64,000 bases of DNA from Dastarcus helophoroides. Taxonomy: Eukaryota; Arthropoda; Insecta; Coleoptera; Bothrideridae. Both the position numbers and the translations under genes were made by a program. Each line of letters starts with the position of its first letter. Positions within the stretch are counted from its first letter, which is position 1. The notes beneath the pieces were generated by a model that was not told the origin of the DNA, made no database searches, and saw nothing but the letters and a program-made list of their open reading frames with translations. This document shows, piece after piece, positions 23,746-35,100 of the stretch. Location of the stretch: positions 19,192,618-19,256,617 of the forward strand of contig CM053334.1 of the NCBI GenBank assembly GCA_028583605.1. Reading direction: 5' to 3'.

Positions 23746-24342
23746 AAAAATGTTTATAAATAAATGCCCTTTCTACATCTTCTTAAAAAACCAAAAATGC
23801 ATAAATAAAAAACAAAGCAGCAAATAAATATGAATCGGATTTTTCTAATTAGGAATAAATAATTAAAATTTAAATATTAGTGTTTAAAATCCAAGAAAAA
23901 ACTTTCAAAATTCAATTACGCCAATTCATCATTATTATTCAATTATTCTTTTATTGGAAATGTTTAAGAATTTCACCAACAAAGCGATTAATCGGAAATC
24001 GATCTTTCAGCTCCCAATTTTATCGGGAATCGATAATTTTACTCACGATTCGAATCGATCCAAAAATCGATTATTTTTAAAAAGGAATCGACATCCATTA
24101 CAGAACAATTTTGACAATGACATTTTATCAGATGTAAGACGGCTGCGTTCAGTAACGTCACGCTGCTGAGGTGCGTTCAGGTTAACGTAACTTCGTAACG
24201 TGTTTATTATACTTAATTATAATTTATAATATCGACTTTAATATCGAATCATTCTTCGATACGTTTTAGCATTAGATTCATTCAACATTTTCGCTAGCAT
24301 ATATTCGTATCATATTTATTTTTAAATATCTTCTCTTAAAAT
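23746..24342. other. AT-rich spacer
   Basis: No gene supported. Frames of 66-71 codons here lack any recognisable domain. Confidence 0.4.
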
Positions 24343-24470
24343 TATTTTTTTTAAGTTCAGTTCACTCGCACCCCTTTATACCTTTGAAGCATTAGCGAGT
24401 AGGATGCTGAAAACAAAGATAGATGGCCATGAACGCCTATTTAAATAAGGATAGGTTGTAATTTTATGGG
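24343..24470 (-). mobile_element. retroelement 3' tail (copy c, degraded)
   Basis: Contains TTAAGTTCAGTTCACTCGCA, GAAGCATTAGCGAGTAGGAT and AAATAAGGATAGGTTGTAAT on the plus strand. These match copies a, b and d in order and orientation, with deletions. Confidence 0.6.
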
Positions 24471-24507
24471 AAAATTCCATCATTGTCAATAAAACTTACA
24501 TATTTAC

Positions 24508-24513
24508 TTTATT
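24508..24513 (-). terminator. polyadenylation signal of SLC13-A
   Basis: AATAAA on the minus strand, 22 bases after the stop codon. Confidence 0.65.
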
Positions 24514-24534
24514 TAATGTATACAACACGTCGCT

Positions 24535-27005
24535 TTAAAAATTGCCCCTAGCAGCCCATCCAGGGTATCCATTCATGTCGAAAACAAGGGGGGATAAATT
24601 CGGATAAACTGACCATAAAACACCCAAAGAGATGAAACACATAATGATACCAATCTTGATCATTTCCATCGTTGGCATGTTGATCGGTATCGAAACTAAG
24701 GCGTTCGAAGGTGTCGATACCGGTAGACAATAAGCGTAGGAGCACGATAGCGCAGCTGGCAGCATCAAGTACAGCGGATGGACCTCTGTAATCTGAAAAC
24801 GGATTCGTTGTCATCGCTTTCCATGGTCATTACAAGGTGATTTGGATGCAGTACCTTTGACAGTTCAGCCAGCACGGGCAAGATTATACTAGCGCAGGTC
24901 ACATTGCTGGTAAATTGCGTTATAAAGCAAGCCAGGCAAGTCACGCAAATCAACATTGCGAACGCAGACATATTTTTCATCCCTCTCAAGTAGTGCGCCA
25001 AATCGGAACTCATTCCGCTCGCTTGCGAAGCCTCGGCTATCGCGTAACCGCCTCCCAAGAGAAACACCAAGTTCCAAGGCATCTTCTGCTGGATCACCTT
25101 CCACGTGATCAAACCGGGAGATGGAGCGCTCGGTCGTTTCTCGCGATCCGAACTTAAACTGTACAGGAAATCCGGTTTGGATGGTATGAGGAAGAAGAGT
25201 ATCACCACTAGAATCGCAGGGGTGGCATCTTTGATCTGAAATGTCGTATCGTCACCAAAAAAGTATAATCGACCCTATTAGGCGACCTTTATATCAGTGA
25301 GGACTTCCGCCCAGCCGGGTATGAACCCAGGTTTCCTAAAGAACCACAAGCAGACGACTAATATGAAGCATAATCCGACGTTTTTTTCGTGGAAGGACAT
25401 CGGGCCCATTTCGTGGAGTTTTTGCAGTAGTACTCGTTTGGCGGTCGAGGCACCTTCAGCACCTATGTCGATGGCCTTGTAGTCTTTAGAGTAAGGTCCT
25501 ACACAGCCCCATGAACCAACATTGAAGCGCTATCCACATCAAGTAGTTCATGACTAGCATCATCGGAATGTTGGCCAGCATCCAATCAGTGAAAGATATC
25601 CCTGGACCTTCCGGAAATAGTGTTTCGAATATCCCCTTAAACGTTATATTAGTGCCTGAAAGGGGAACAGAATTTGAATTTAAAATATTGTAACGCAATG
25701 TAAATTGTAAAATTTAGTTCGTAGAAATATTTTCTAGAAAGATCTGGGGAAAGCGGCCGCCATAATGAAACAAACGTTAAATGTTCCAGAAATTTCGGCA
25801 AACGATAAGCCTTATCTGCCGAAAACTTCTAGAATCCGGAAGCGAGGACTATATAAGGCGATCGCCTTTCCCTCCAGTTAATCAATGTAGTTAGTGAGTT
25901 AGTAATTAAAAGTGGATTAAACAGTGTTAGTTGCAGTTGTAGTGTTCCGAACTTGGTTTTGGAATAATTCACACGTCACACGTGGTAATCAATTCGAACC
26001 GATAGTCCGCAACAATATTAACTCGTTTTACAGTTTTCTAGTTTTTATATCTACTTAGCCACCATGATGTACGTAGTTTGTACTGAAAATGAACCACCTA
26101 CACTTTAATCTACATTACTAGTTCAAGGTGAGCCACCTTATGGTGGTAACTCGTAAACGCTTCATCGTAGGGTGTTTTGGTTGATGGATTTGGATTCAGT
26201 GGTATCGATTTACTCGAAAACCAGTACCCACACAATTGGTCTATAAAGAACTTTTTTTGTGGGTTTTCGAAATCGCAAAATGTGGCGATTTTGATTAGGC
26301 ATTAAAAATCCATGCCCAAGTTCTCTTCGAATAGTATAATCTACTCGTAATTTGCATACAATTTGTGATCAGTATAAATAATATAATGTAATAAATCATC
26401 GTTACTCCTAAACGCTTTATCCTACCATGTTTTGGTTATCATAATCGAATTCAACGGTATCGATTTAGTAGAAAGCGAGAACCCACACTTAATGGTTTTT
26501 ATTAATTTTTCGTGTGGCGATTCCTGTTTAATACTTACAATTTGCTTTATTTGGACAATTTTAAGATGTAAATTTAAAAACTGTCAACAGAATGCCGTGG
26601 CGAATTTTCGTTCGACAACCCCAAGCCTTTGAAATCAAATCGCAACATGGCGATTCTGAATTGGACATCGTTCTTAAGTGATTTTAAGGCGCAGATTCCG
26701 AATATGTCGCAGAAATGTTGTGGTGACAGCAGTTACAAGCCAAGTCGACAAAATTGGTGATTCACTTAAAATTAGTGTTGGGTGTCATTCGCAAAAATTG
26801 GCAATCCAATTTAGAACTAAAAATTAAAGTTATATTTAGGTAATTTTATCTAATTCGTCCCCAATAGTTTCGTAGTTCATAAATGGTTAATTGTAGGGTG
26901 TTTTGGTTGATGGATTTGGATTCTTTTATCGATTTTAATCAATATTTCGAGCCTTTTGGCTTTACTTGGTGTAGATTTTACTGCAAATAACATACTTTAT
27001 TATTA

Positions 27006-27048
<43 letters not shown>

Positions 27049-30000
27049 CTGTAATTATCGTTCGAGTTGAGATATGTTATGTTCGTAACTCGTAAACGCT
27101 TAATCCTAGGAGGTTTTTGTTGACGGATTTGGATTCAGTGACATCGATTTACTAGAAAAGCAGTACCCACACTCGACCTTTAGAACTTCATTTTTGTGGA
27201 TTTTTCGAAATCGCAAAATCGCAAAAATTGGCAACCCAATTCAGAACTAAAAATCCACGTTAAAGTTATATTTAGGTAATTTTATCTAATTCGTCCCCAA
27301 TCGTTTCCTAACTCGTAAATGGTTGATTGTAGAGTGTTTTGGTTGATGGATTTGGATTCAATGGTATCGATTTACTAGAAAACCAGTACCCACACTTGAC
27401 CTTTAAAACTAACTTTTTGTGGATTTTTTAAAACCGCCAAGTCGCAACAATAGACGATTCCGATTCAGAATTAAAAATCCATACTAAGGTTATATCTGAG
27501 TAATTTTATCTGTTCATAATTCGTCCCCAATATGTTCGTAACTCAAAAATGGCTAATCGTAGAGTGTTTTGGTTGATGGATTTGGATTCAGTGGTATCGA
27601 TTTACTAGAAAACCAGTACCCACACTTAACCTTTAAAACTAATTTTTGTGGATTTTTCAAAACCGGAAAGTCGCAACCATGGACGATTCCGATTCAGAAT
27701 TAAAAATCCATATCGAGGTTATTTCTGAGTAATTTTATCTGTTCATAATTCGTCCCCAATATGTTCGTAACTCGAAACTGGTTGATCATAGAGTGTTTTG
27801 GTTGATGGATTTGGATTCAGTGGTATCGATTTACTAGAAAACCAGTACCCACACTTGACCCTTAAAATTGTTTTTCGAAATCCCAAAAATTAGCGTTTCT
27901 GATGAAGGACTAAGAATTCATGTCAAAATTCTATCCGAGATGTTTTATCTACTCGTAATTAACCAAATTTTAATTGTTCAATCGTAATAGCCAATTTTTA
28001 CGATTTGGCGATTTTCAAAATTGATTAAAACAGTTAGGTGTGGGTACTCATTTTCTAGTAAATCGACATCGCTGAATTCAAATTTGCCAACCTAAACATC
28101 CTATGAGTCGCCGTTTGAGAGTTCTGTGAGGTTAACAGAGAAATCTTCAAAAAAACGTTTGCAAAATGTGACGATTCAAACTAGGATCAACTCTTCATCT
28201 AGATCACTGCTGCGTGTATCACGATCATGCCTTAAAATTACCCAGATATTAATTGTACAATCGTGATCGCCATTTTTTTAATTTGGCGATTTTAAAAAAT
28301 TGATTAAAACAGTTAGGTGTGGGTACTCATTTTCTAGTAAATCGACATCACTGAATTTAAATTTGCCAACCTTAACATCCTATGAGTCACCGTTTGAGAG
28401 TTCTGTGAGTTTAACACAGAGATCTTCAAAAAAACGTTTGAAAAATGTGACGATTCAAACTAGGATCAACTCTCCATCTAGATCATAGTACAATCGTGAT
28501 CGCCATTTTTTCGATTTGGCGAATTTTAAAAAATTGATTACAAAGTTAGGTGTGGGTACTCATTTTCTATTAAATCGAAGTCGCTGAATTCAAATTTGCC
28601 AACGAAACGCCGTTTGCGAGTTCTGTGAATTTAACACAGAAATCTTCAAAAAAAAGCCTTTGAAAATTATGACCATTCAAACTAAGATCAACTCTCTATC
28701 TAGATCACTGCTGCGTCTATCACGATCATGCCCTTAAATTACCCAGATATTAATTGTACTGTTAGATTCGTGTTCCTCCTCCATAATTTAAACACCAATA
28801 ACGGTAGCGACACACAAATTATAACGATAATAAAAGGTAACACACACTTCAAAATATTAATTGAACGAATGTTAAAACAGGTAACGATGTATCGATTAAT
28901 TTAACAGGAATATCGAATTAACAATCCACTTCCGCCAGGCCCGAGTGACGCTGGGAGAGTATCCCCGCAGCCGGGACAAGCTGAGATTGGAATTCGTTCC
29001 TGGTGATTGGCGCCACGAAATATAAACAATGCGGGCCAACTCTGGTTGCTTACAGTACAATCGTGTTCGCCATTTTTTTCGATTTGGCGATTTTGAAAAA
29101 TTGATTAAAAAGTTAGGTGCTGGTACTCATTTTCTAGTAAATCAAAGTCGCTGAATTCAAATTTGCCAACGAAAACGTCCTATGGCTCGCCGTTTGCGAG
29201 TTCTGTGAATTTAACACCGAAATCTTTAAAAAAAGCCTTTGAAAATTGTGACTATTTAAAATAGGATCAACCCTCTATCTAGATCACTGTGGCGTGTATG
29301 ACGATCATGCCTAAAAATTACCCAGATATTAATTGTACAATCGTGATCGCCATTTTTTTCGATTTGGTGATTTTGAAAAATTGATTAAAAGGTTGGGTGT
29401 GGGTACTCATTTTCTAGTAAATTGAAGTCGCTGAACTCAAATTTGCCAACGAGAACGTCCTATGACTTGCCGTTTGAGAGTTCTATGGGTTTAACACAGA
29501 AATCTTCAAAAAAAGCCTTTGAAAATTATGACCATTCAAAATAGGATTAACCCTCAATGTAGATCACTGCTGCGTGTATCACGATCATGCCTTAAAATTA
29601 CCCAGATATTAATTGTACAATCGTGATCGCCAATTTTTTTCGATTTGGCGATTTTGAAAAATTGATTAAAAGGTTAGGTGTGGGTACTCATTTTCTAGTA
29701 AATCAAAGTCGCTGAATTCAAATTTGCCAACGAAAACGTCCCATGACTCGCCGTTTGAGAGTTCTGTGAGTTTAACACAGAAATCTTCAAAAAAAGCCTT
29801 TGAAAATTATAACCATTTAAACTAGGATCAACCCTCTCATATTGGGTGTCATTTCCATATAATTTTGAGACGTGCATTCAGAATTTGTCAACAAAAGTTC
29901 ATGGCGACTATTATTTTGGCGGTTTTGTAACTTTTGTAACATTTGGCTTGTGCCAAGTCGCCAATATTGGCGACTCACTTAAAATCCGTGTTGGGTATCA

Positions 30001-31304
30001 TTTTCATATAATTTTGAGACGTAAATTCAGAATTTGTCAACAAAAGTTCGTGGCGACTATTCGTTCAGCGATTTTGTAACTTTTGTAACATTTGGCTTGT
30101 GCCAAATCGCCAATATTGGCGACTCCCTTAAAATCCGTGTTGGGTGTCATTTCCATATAATTTTAGGACGTAGATTCAGAATCTGACAACAAAAATTCAT
30201 GGCGACCACTCGTAAGGCAGTTGCAACCCTTTAGCAGGAATAAAATCATGAATTTGCCTAAAATAATGTACCACGCGCGTTTTTAATTTAATACGACAGT
30301 TCGTTAGAAATTTCTACTTGATTCTACTTGAGTTAAAAGTTGGCGACTAATCTAAGGGTTGAAACGTTTATCAGATGATGGCTTGGGAGCCAAAGACCGG
30401 TTTCCTTCGACTATTCATTTGGTGACAAAAACTATTTAGTTTTTGTAAATTAGTGAAAGTGTGCCCTAAACTGGTAACAACAAAACAACGAAGCGAAAAA
30501 GTTACTGGCGCCAACGATGCATCCCATGCCGCCTATGGTGGCGGCGTAAGCCGTCGATATGTAATAACACATCGTGGCGTTCGTCGGTCTGCGACCATCC
30601 TGCTCCAGTGGTGGTCGATCCTTATCCATAGTCCCTTCGACGTACACCGAACCGATTCCTTGCTCTTCCAAGGCTTTCAGCGTGGCTTCTATGATAGGTA
30701 TCATCATGGTCGTCGCCGCCGAATTCGAAATCCACATCGATATGAACATAGTCACCGTGACTAGGCCGAAATTCAATTTTCTAGGACTGCACCCAACCTA
30801 TAAAGGGATGAACTCGAAGTTATAAAACAACTCTTGTTAGGTCAGTCGAAATTTCGAAAAGATCAGTAGTAGGGGAAGAACCGCTGATTAACTAACTAGT
30901 TTAGTTGGTGTATAAATACTTACGATTTTTATGACACGTAAAGAAACTCTGGTGTGCAAATTGCAATGTTCCACGGCCAATGCGACCACTAGGCCCCCAA
31001 CGAAGAGCATGTTGCTATCCCGGAAGTAACACAAAGACGTCTTGTCGGTGGGTAGTACCCCTAACATGGGAAAAAGTACTAAAGGTATCATAGCCGTAAT
31101 GGCTAAAGGTATAGGCTCGATAACCCAATAACCTATCATCAGCAACACCACGTAAAGGCACCTTCGAGACTTTGAATCTCCCAGCAAGAAGATGAGGATT
31201 AAGACAAAGGGAAAAACAACCGCAAAGATCGTTCTCCAGAATATCCTCAACGCCCTTCCTAATCTCCTGCAGCATCCTATGTCTTTATCTGGAAAATGAA
31301 CCAT
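24535..31304 (-). CDS. SLC13 (INDY-type) sodium-coupled citrate/dicarboxylate transporter, paralogue A, with one frameshift
   Basis: Exons 30924-31304, 30506-30797, 25287-25655, 24855-25235 and 24535-24792, all with GT-AG borders and matching phases, give about 559 residues. Family marks: multiple hydrophobic helices; [32 protein letters not shown] (first Na/substrate SNT-type motif); CIVGASTNITFKGI across the exon 2-3 join; SNVTCASIILPVLAE; and CLPVSTPSNAL (second motif). The family imports citrate or dicarboxylates at the plasma membrane and sets energy balance in flies. Exon 3 contains one extra base near 25497: the frame breaks after GLCR and continues as PYSKDYKAIDIGAEG. Removing one base restores both frame and exit phase. 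A 5' UTR acceptor precedes the ATG (TTATCTTTTCAG). An alternative acceptor lies just inside it (TTCCAG|ATAAAG). Intron 2 (4.85 kb) is filled with satellite and two solo LTRs. Confidence 0.9.
25689..26014 (+). mobile_element. solo LTR, family L1 (copy 3) with ATAT duplication
   Basis: Runs from TGTAACGCAATG to CCGCAACA (326 bp), with TATA box ACTATATAAGG. It is flanked by a 4-bp direct duplication ATAT (25685-25688 and 26015-26018), as expected for a Ty3/gypsy-type integrase. It sits in SLC13-A intron 2, only 33 bp upstream of exon 3 on the coding strand. Confidence 0.85.
26090..27960 (-). repeat. SLC13-intron satellite, block in minus orientation (~230-bp unit)
   Basis: The unit is marked by GGTTGATGGATTTGGATTCA, TCGATTTACTAGAAAACCAG and GTAACTCGTAAATGGTTGAT. 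GGTTGATGGA occurs at 27341, 27571 and 27800, giving ~230 bp. The complement of the core (CTAGTAAATCGA...CTGAAT) is the core of the next block, so the two blocks are inverted relative to each other. Left units are degraded. An (ATT)n tract sits within it at 27006-27046. Confidence 0.85.
27006..27046. repeat. (ATT)n microsatellite
   Basis: About 13 uninterrupted trinucleotides inside the satellite block. Confidence 0.95.
27961..29835 (+). repeat. SLC13-intron satellite, block in plus orientation (~280-bp unit)
   Basis: Units are marked by GTTAGGTGTGGGTACTCATT, TCTAGTAAATCGACATCGCT and TAATTGTACAATCGTGATCG. Complete units near 29119, 29397 and 29678 are ~280 bp apart. The junction with the opposite block is at about 27960-28020. 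One unit is interrupted by the solo LTR at 28760-29054. Confidence 0.88.
28760..29054. mobile_element. solo LTR of a second family with GTAC duplication
   Basis: A 295-bp insertion with TG...CA ends (TGTTAGATTCG ... GTTGCTTACA). It is flanked by GTAC on both sides (28756-28759 and 29055-29058), and the interrupted satellite word AATTGTACAATCG is restored when it is excised. It is GC-richer than its surroundings and contains TTGGCGCCACGAAATATAAA, which is found in the opposite orientation, diverged, near 44488-44515. Confidence 0.85.
29838..30235 (+). repeat. 149-bp tandem repeat, about 2.7 copies
   Basis: The word TTGGGTGTCATTTCCATATA recurs at 29842, 29991 and 30140, a period of 149 bp. Each unit contains the self-complementary word TCGCCAATATTGGCGA, which also occurs at 40553. 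Confidence 0.85.
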
Positions 31305-32120
31305 GAACGAGTTTTTTACTTCTGAAAAGATAAAGTGGTACCGTCAAAATCCATTTTTGACTAATCAATCTGTCGCATTATTTCAAAAATTTTCACATGT
31401 GACATGCACTAGATCTGCATAGAAGTAAATCATCGATATTGACAGTTTAAAAATGATAGCTCGACTAGAGAACCCTGGTGTTCGTTTGTTGCATAACAGA
31501 AGTGAAATTTAAAACTTTATCATTTTGTCTCGCTAGTCTGAAACACAATAATGGAATAATGGAAAAAAAACTCAGTAAACCCTAATTATTTATTCAGTTT
31601 AAAAAATATAAAATATCAAAATATATAACCTAGTAATATTCCAAATAAAACAATCTTAGCGAAACTAAAAATGAGTTATCTCATCAAGAAAATAACTTAA
31701 TAAATCATTGGGAACATTTTTGGTACTTTACATTCTTAAGTAACGAATTTATGTTAGTTTTACTTGGAATATTTAGATACAATTTTGCTATTTCTTTTTT
31801 AATAAAAAAATATACAATGTAGGTATTTATTGCCTATTTTGTCAACTGGATTACTAAAAAAAATGTGATAATGCTTAATACTCTGCTCCTTCATACATTC
31901 ATTGGATATTATAAAGCACTCATTACAGCCTTTGATCAATAATTCACTATCTACCATCTAACGTATTCTACCTATCTAAACAAGTAGCTTCAAAATAATT
32001 CATATTAAATAATACTAAATATGGCGCGTCATTCCCACTTAGTTGTTGAACCATCAACTGGTTACTCTGTAAGTCGCCCCCATTCGAGTCGTTTTCCTAG
32101 CTACTGAAAACACGTCAAAG
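31305..32120. other. intergenic region between SLC13-A and SLC13-B
   Basis: Should contain the SLC13-A promoter and an upstream non-coding exon, since a strong acceptor (TTATCTTTTCAG on minus) lies at 31322. No promoter element is clear. A distal AATAAA for SLC13-B may be the one at about 31588. Confidence 0.4.
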
Positions 32121-32126
32121 TTTATT
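32121..32126 (-). terminator. AATAAA overlapping the SLC13-B stop codon
   Basis: The coding strand ends GCTGAATAAAC: the stop TAA lies inside an AATAAA hexamer. If used, the 3' UTR would be only a few tens of bases. A distal hexamer about 530 bp further on is an alternative. Confidence 0.4.
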
Positions 32127-35100
32127 CAGCCCATTTCGGAAACACTGATGTATCCCATATCAATGGTGCCAAAAGAGAGAATATCGAAAACAACGAAAGT
32201 AACGATATGACGGCGGCGCCCAAACCCGCTTTAACCATCTCAGAAGTGGGAAAGGTGTAAGGTGCTGCCGCTAAGGCGTTCGCCGGTGTCGAAACCGGCA
32301 GGCAGTACGAAAAGGAACAGCTGAGCGTCGCCGGCATCATAAGGTACATCGGGTGCACTTTCGCCACCTGAAAGAAAATTTATCGATGTTATTCAATATT
32401 TCGAGCTTTTTGACTCTACATGGTGTAGATTATACTAAAAATGACCCACATATACTTTAATTATTGTTATTACTTCGAGTTAAGATATGTTATGTTCGTA
32501 ACTCGTAAACGCTTGATCATAGGACGTTTTTGTTGACGGATTTGGATTCAGTGACATCGATTTACTAGAAAAGCAGTACCCACACTCTACCTTTAGAACT
32601 TTCTTTTTGTGGATTTTTCGAAATCGCAAAATCGCAAAAATTGACAATCCAATTTAGAACTAAAAATCCAAGTTAAAGTGATATTTAGGTAATTTTATTT
32701 AATTCGTCTCCAGTAGTTTTCGTAACTCGTAAATGGTTGATCGTATAGTGTTTTGGTTGATGAATTTGGATTTACTGGTATCGATTTACTAGAAAACCAG
32801 TACCCACACTCCACCTTTAAAACTAACTTTTTGTGGATTTTCCAAAATTGTCAAGTCGCAACAATAGACAATTCCGATTCAGAATTAAAAATCCATACTA
32901 AGGTTATATCTGAGTTATTTTATCTGTTCATAATTCGTCCCCCAATATCTTCGTAACTCGTAAATGGTTGATCGTAGAGTGTTTTGGTTGATTGATTTGG
33001 ATTCACTGATATCGATTTACTAGAAAACCAGTACCCACACTTGACCTTTAAAACTAACTTTTTGTGGATTTTTGAAAACCGCAAAGTCACAACAATAGAC
33101 GATTCCGATTCAGAATTAAAAATCCATACTAAGGTTATACCTGAGCAATTTTATCTGTTCATAATTCGCCCCCAATATCTTCGTAACTCGTAAATGGTTG
33201 ATCGTAGAGTGTTTTGGTTGATTGATTTGGATTCACTGACTATCGATTTACTAGAAAACCAGTACCCACACTTGACCTTTAAAACTAACTTTTTGTGATT
33301 TTTTTAAAACCGCAAAGTCGCAACAATAGGTGATTCCGATTTAGAATTAAAAATCCATACTAAGGTTATATCTGAGTAATTTTATCTGTTCATAATTCGT
33401 CCCCAATATGTTCGTAAATCGAAAATGGTTGATCGTAGCGTGCTTTGGTTGATGGATTTGGATTCAGTGGTATCGATTTGCTAGAAAACCAGTACCCACA
33501 CTTGGCCCTTAAAATTGTTTTTCGAAATCCCAAAAGTTGGCGTTTCTGATTGAGGACTAAAAATTCATGCCAAAGTTCTACCCGAGTTGTTTTATCTACT
33601 CGTAATTAACCAAATTTTAATTGTTCAATCGTAATAGCCAATTTTTGCCATTTGGCGATTTCCAAAATTGATTAAAACAGTTAGGTATGGGTACTCGTTT
33701 TCTAGTAAATCGCCATCGCTGAATTCAAATTTGCCAACCAAAATGTCCTATGAGTCGCCGTTTGAGCGTTCCGTGAATTTAACACAGAAATCTTCAAATA
33801 AGCGTTTGAAAAATGTGACGATTCAAACTAGGATCAACTCTCCATCTAGATCACAGCCGCGTGTACCACGATCATGCCTTAAAATATCCCAGATATTAAT
33901 TGTACAACCGTAATCGCCATTTTTTGCATTTGGCGATTTTAAAAAATTGATTAAAAGGTTAGGTGTGGGTATTCATTTTTTAGTAAATCGAAGTCGCTGA
34001 ATTCAAATTTGCCAACGAAAACGTCCTATCACTCGCCGTTTGCGAGTTATGTGAGTTTAACACAGAAATCTTTCAAAAAACCGTTTGAAAAATCTGACGA
34101 TTCAAACTAAGATCAACTCTCCATCTAGATCACTACTGCGTGTATCACGATCATGCCTTAAAATGACCCAGATATTAATGAAACAATCATGATTGCCATT
34201 CCTCTGATTTGGCGATTTTAAAAAATTGATAAAAACAGTTAGGTGTGGGTACTCATTTTCTAGTAAATCGCCATAGCTCAATTCAAATTTGCCAACAAAA
34301 ATGTCCTATGAGTCGCCGTTTGAGAGTTCTGTGAAGTTAACACAAAAATCTTCAAAAAAGGCCTTCGAAAATTGTGACCATTTAAACTAGGATCAACTCT
34401 TCAGTTAGATCATTGCTATGTGTATCACGACCATGTCTTAAAATTATCCAAATTTTAATTGTACACTCACAATGCCCAATTTCTGCAATTTTGCGATTTT
34501 AAAAAATAGATTAAAAAAGTTAGGTGTGGGTACTCATTTTCTAGTAAATCGACATCGCTGAATTCAAATTTGCCAGCCTAAACGTCCTATGAGTCGCCGT
34601 TTGAGAATTTAACACAGAAGTCTTTAAAAAAACGTTTGAAAAATGTGACGATTCAAACTAGGATTAACTCTCCATCTAAATCACTGCTGCGTGTATCACG
34701 ATCATACCTTAAAATTACCCAGATATTTATTGTACAATCGTGATCACGATTTTTTCGGTTTGGCGATTTTGAAAAATTGATTAAAAAGTTAGGTGTGGGT
34801 ACTCGTTTTCTAGTAAATTGCCATCGCTGAATTTAAATTTGGCAACAAAAACGTCCTATGACTTGTCGTTTGGGAGTTCTGTGAATTTAACACAGAAATC
34901 TTCGAAAAGAGCCATTGGAAACTATGACCAGGCAAACTAGGATCAACTCTCGATCTAGATCACTGCTGCGTCTGTCACGATCATGCCTTAAAATTACTGA
35001 GATATTAATTGTACAATCGTGATCGCAATTTTTTCGATTTGGCGATTTTGAAAAATTGATTAAAACAGTTAGGTGTGGGTACTCATTTTCTAGTAAATCA

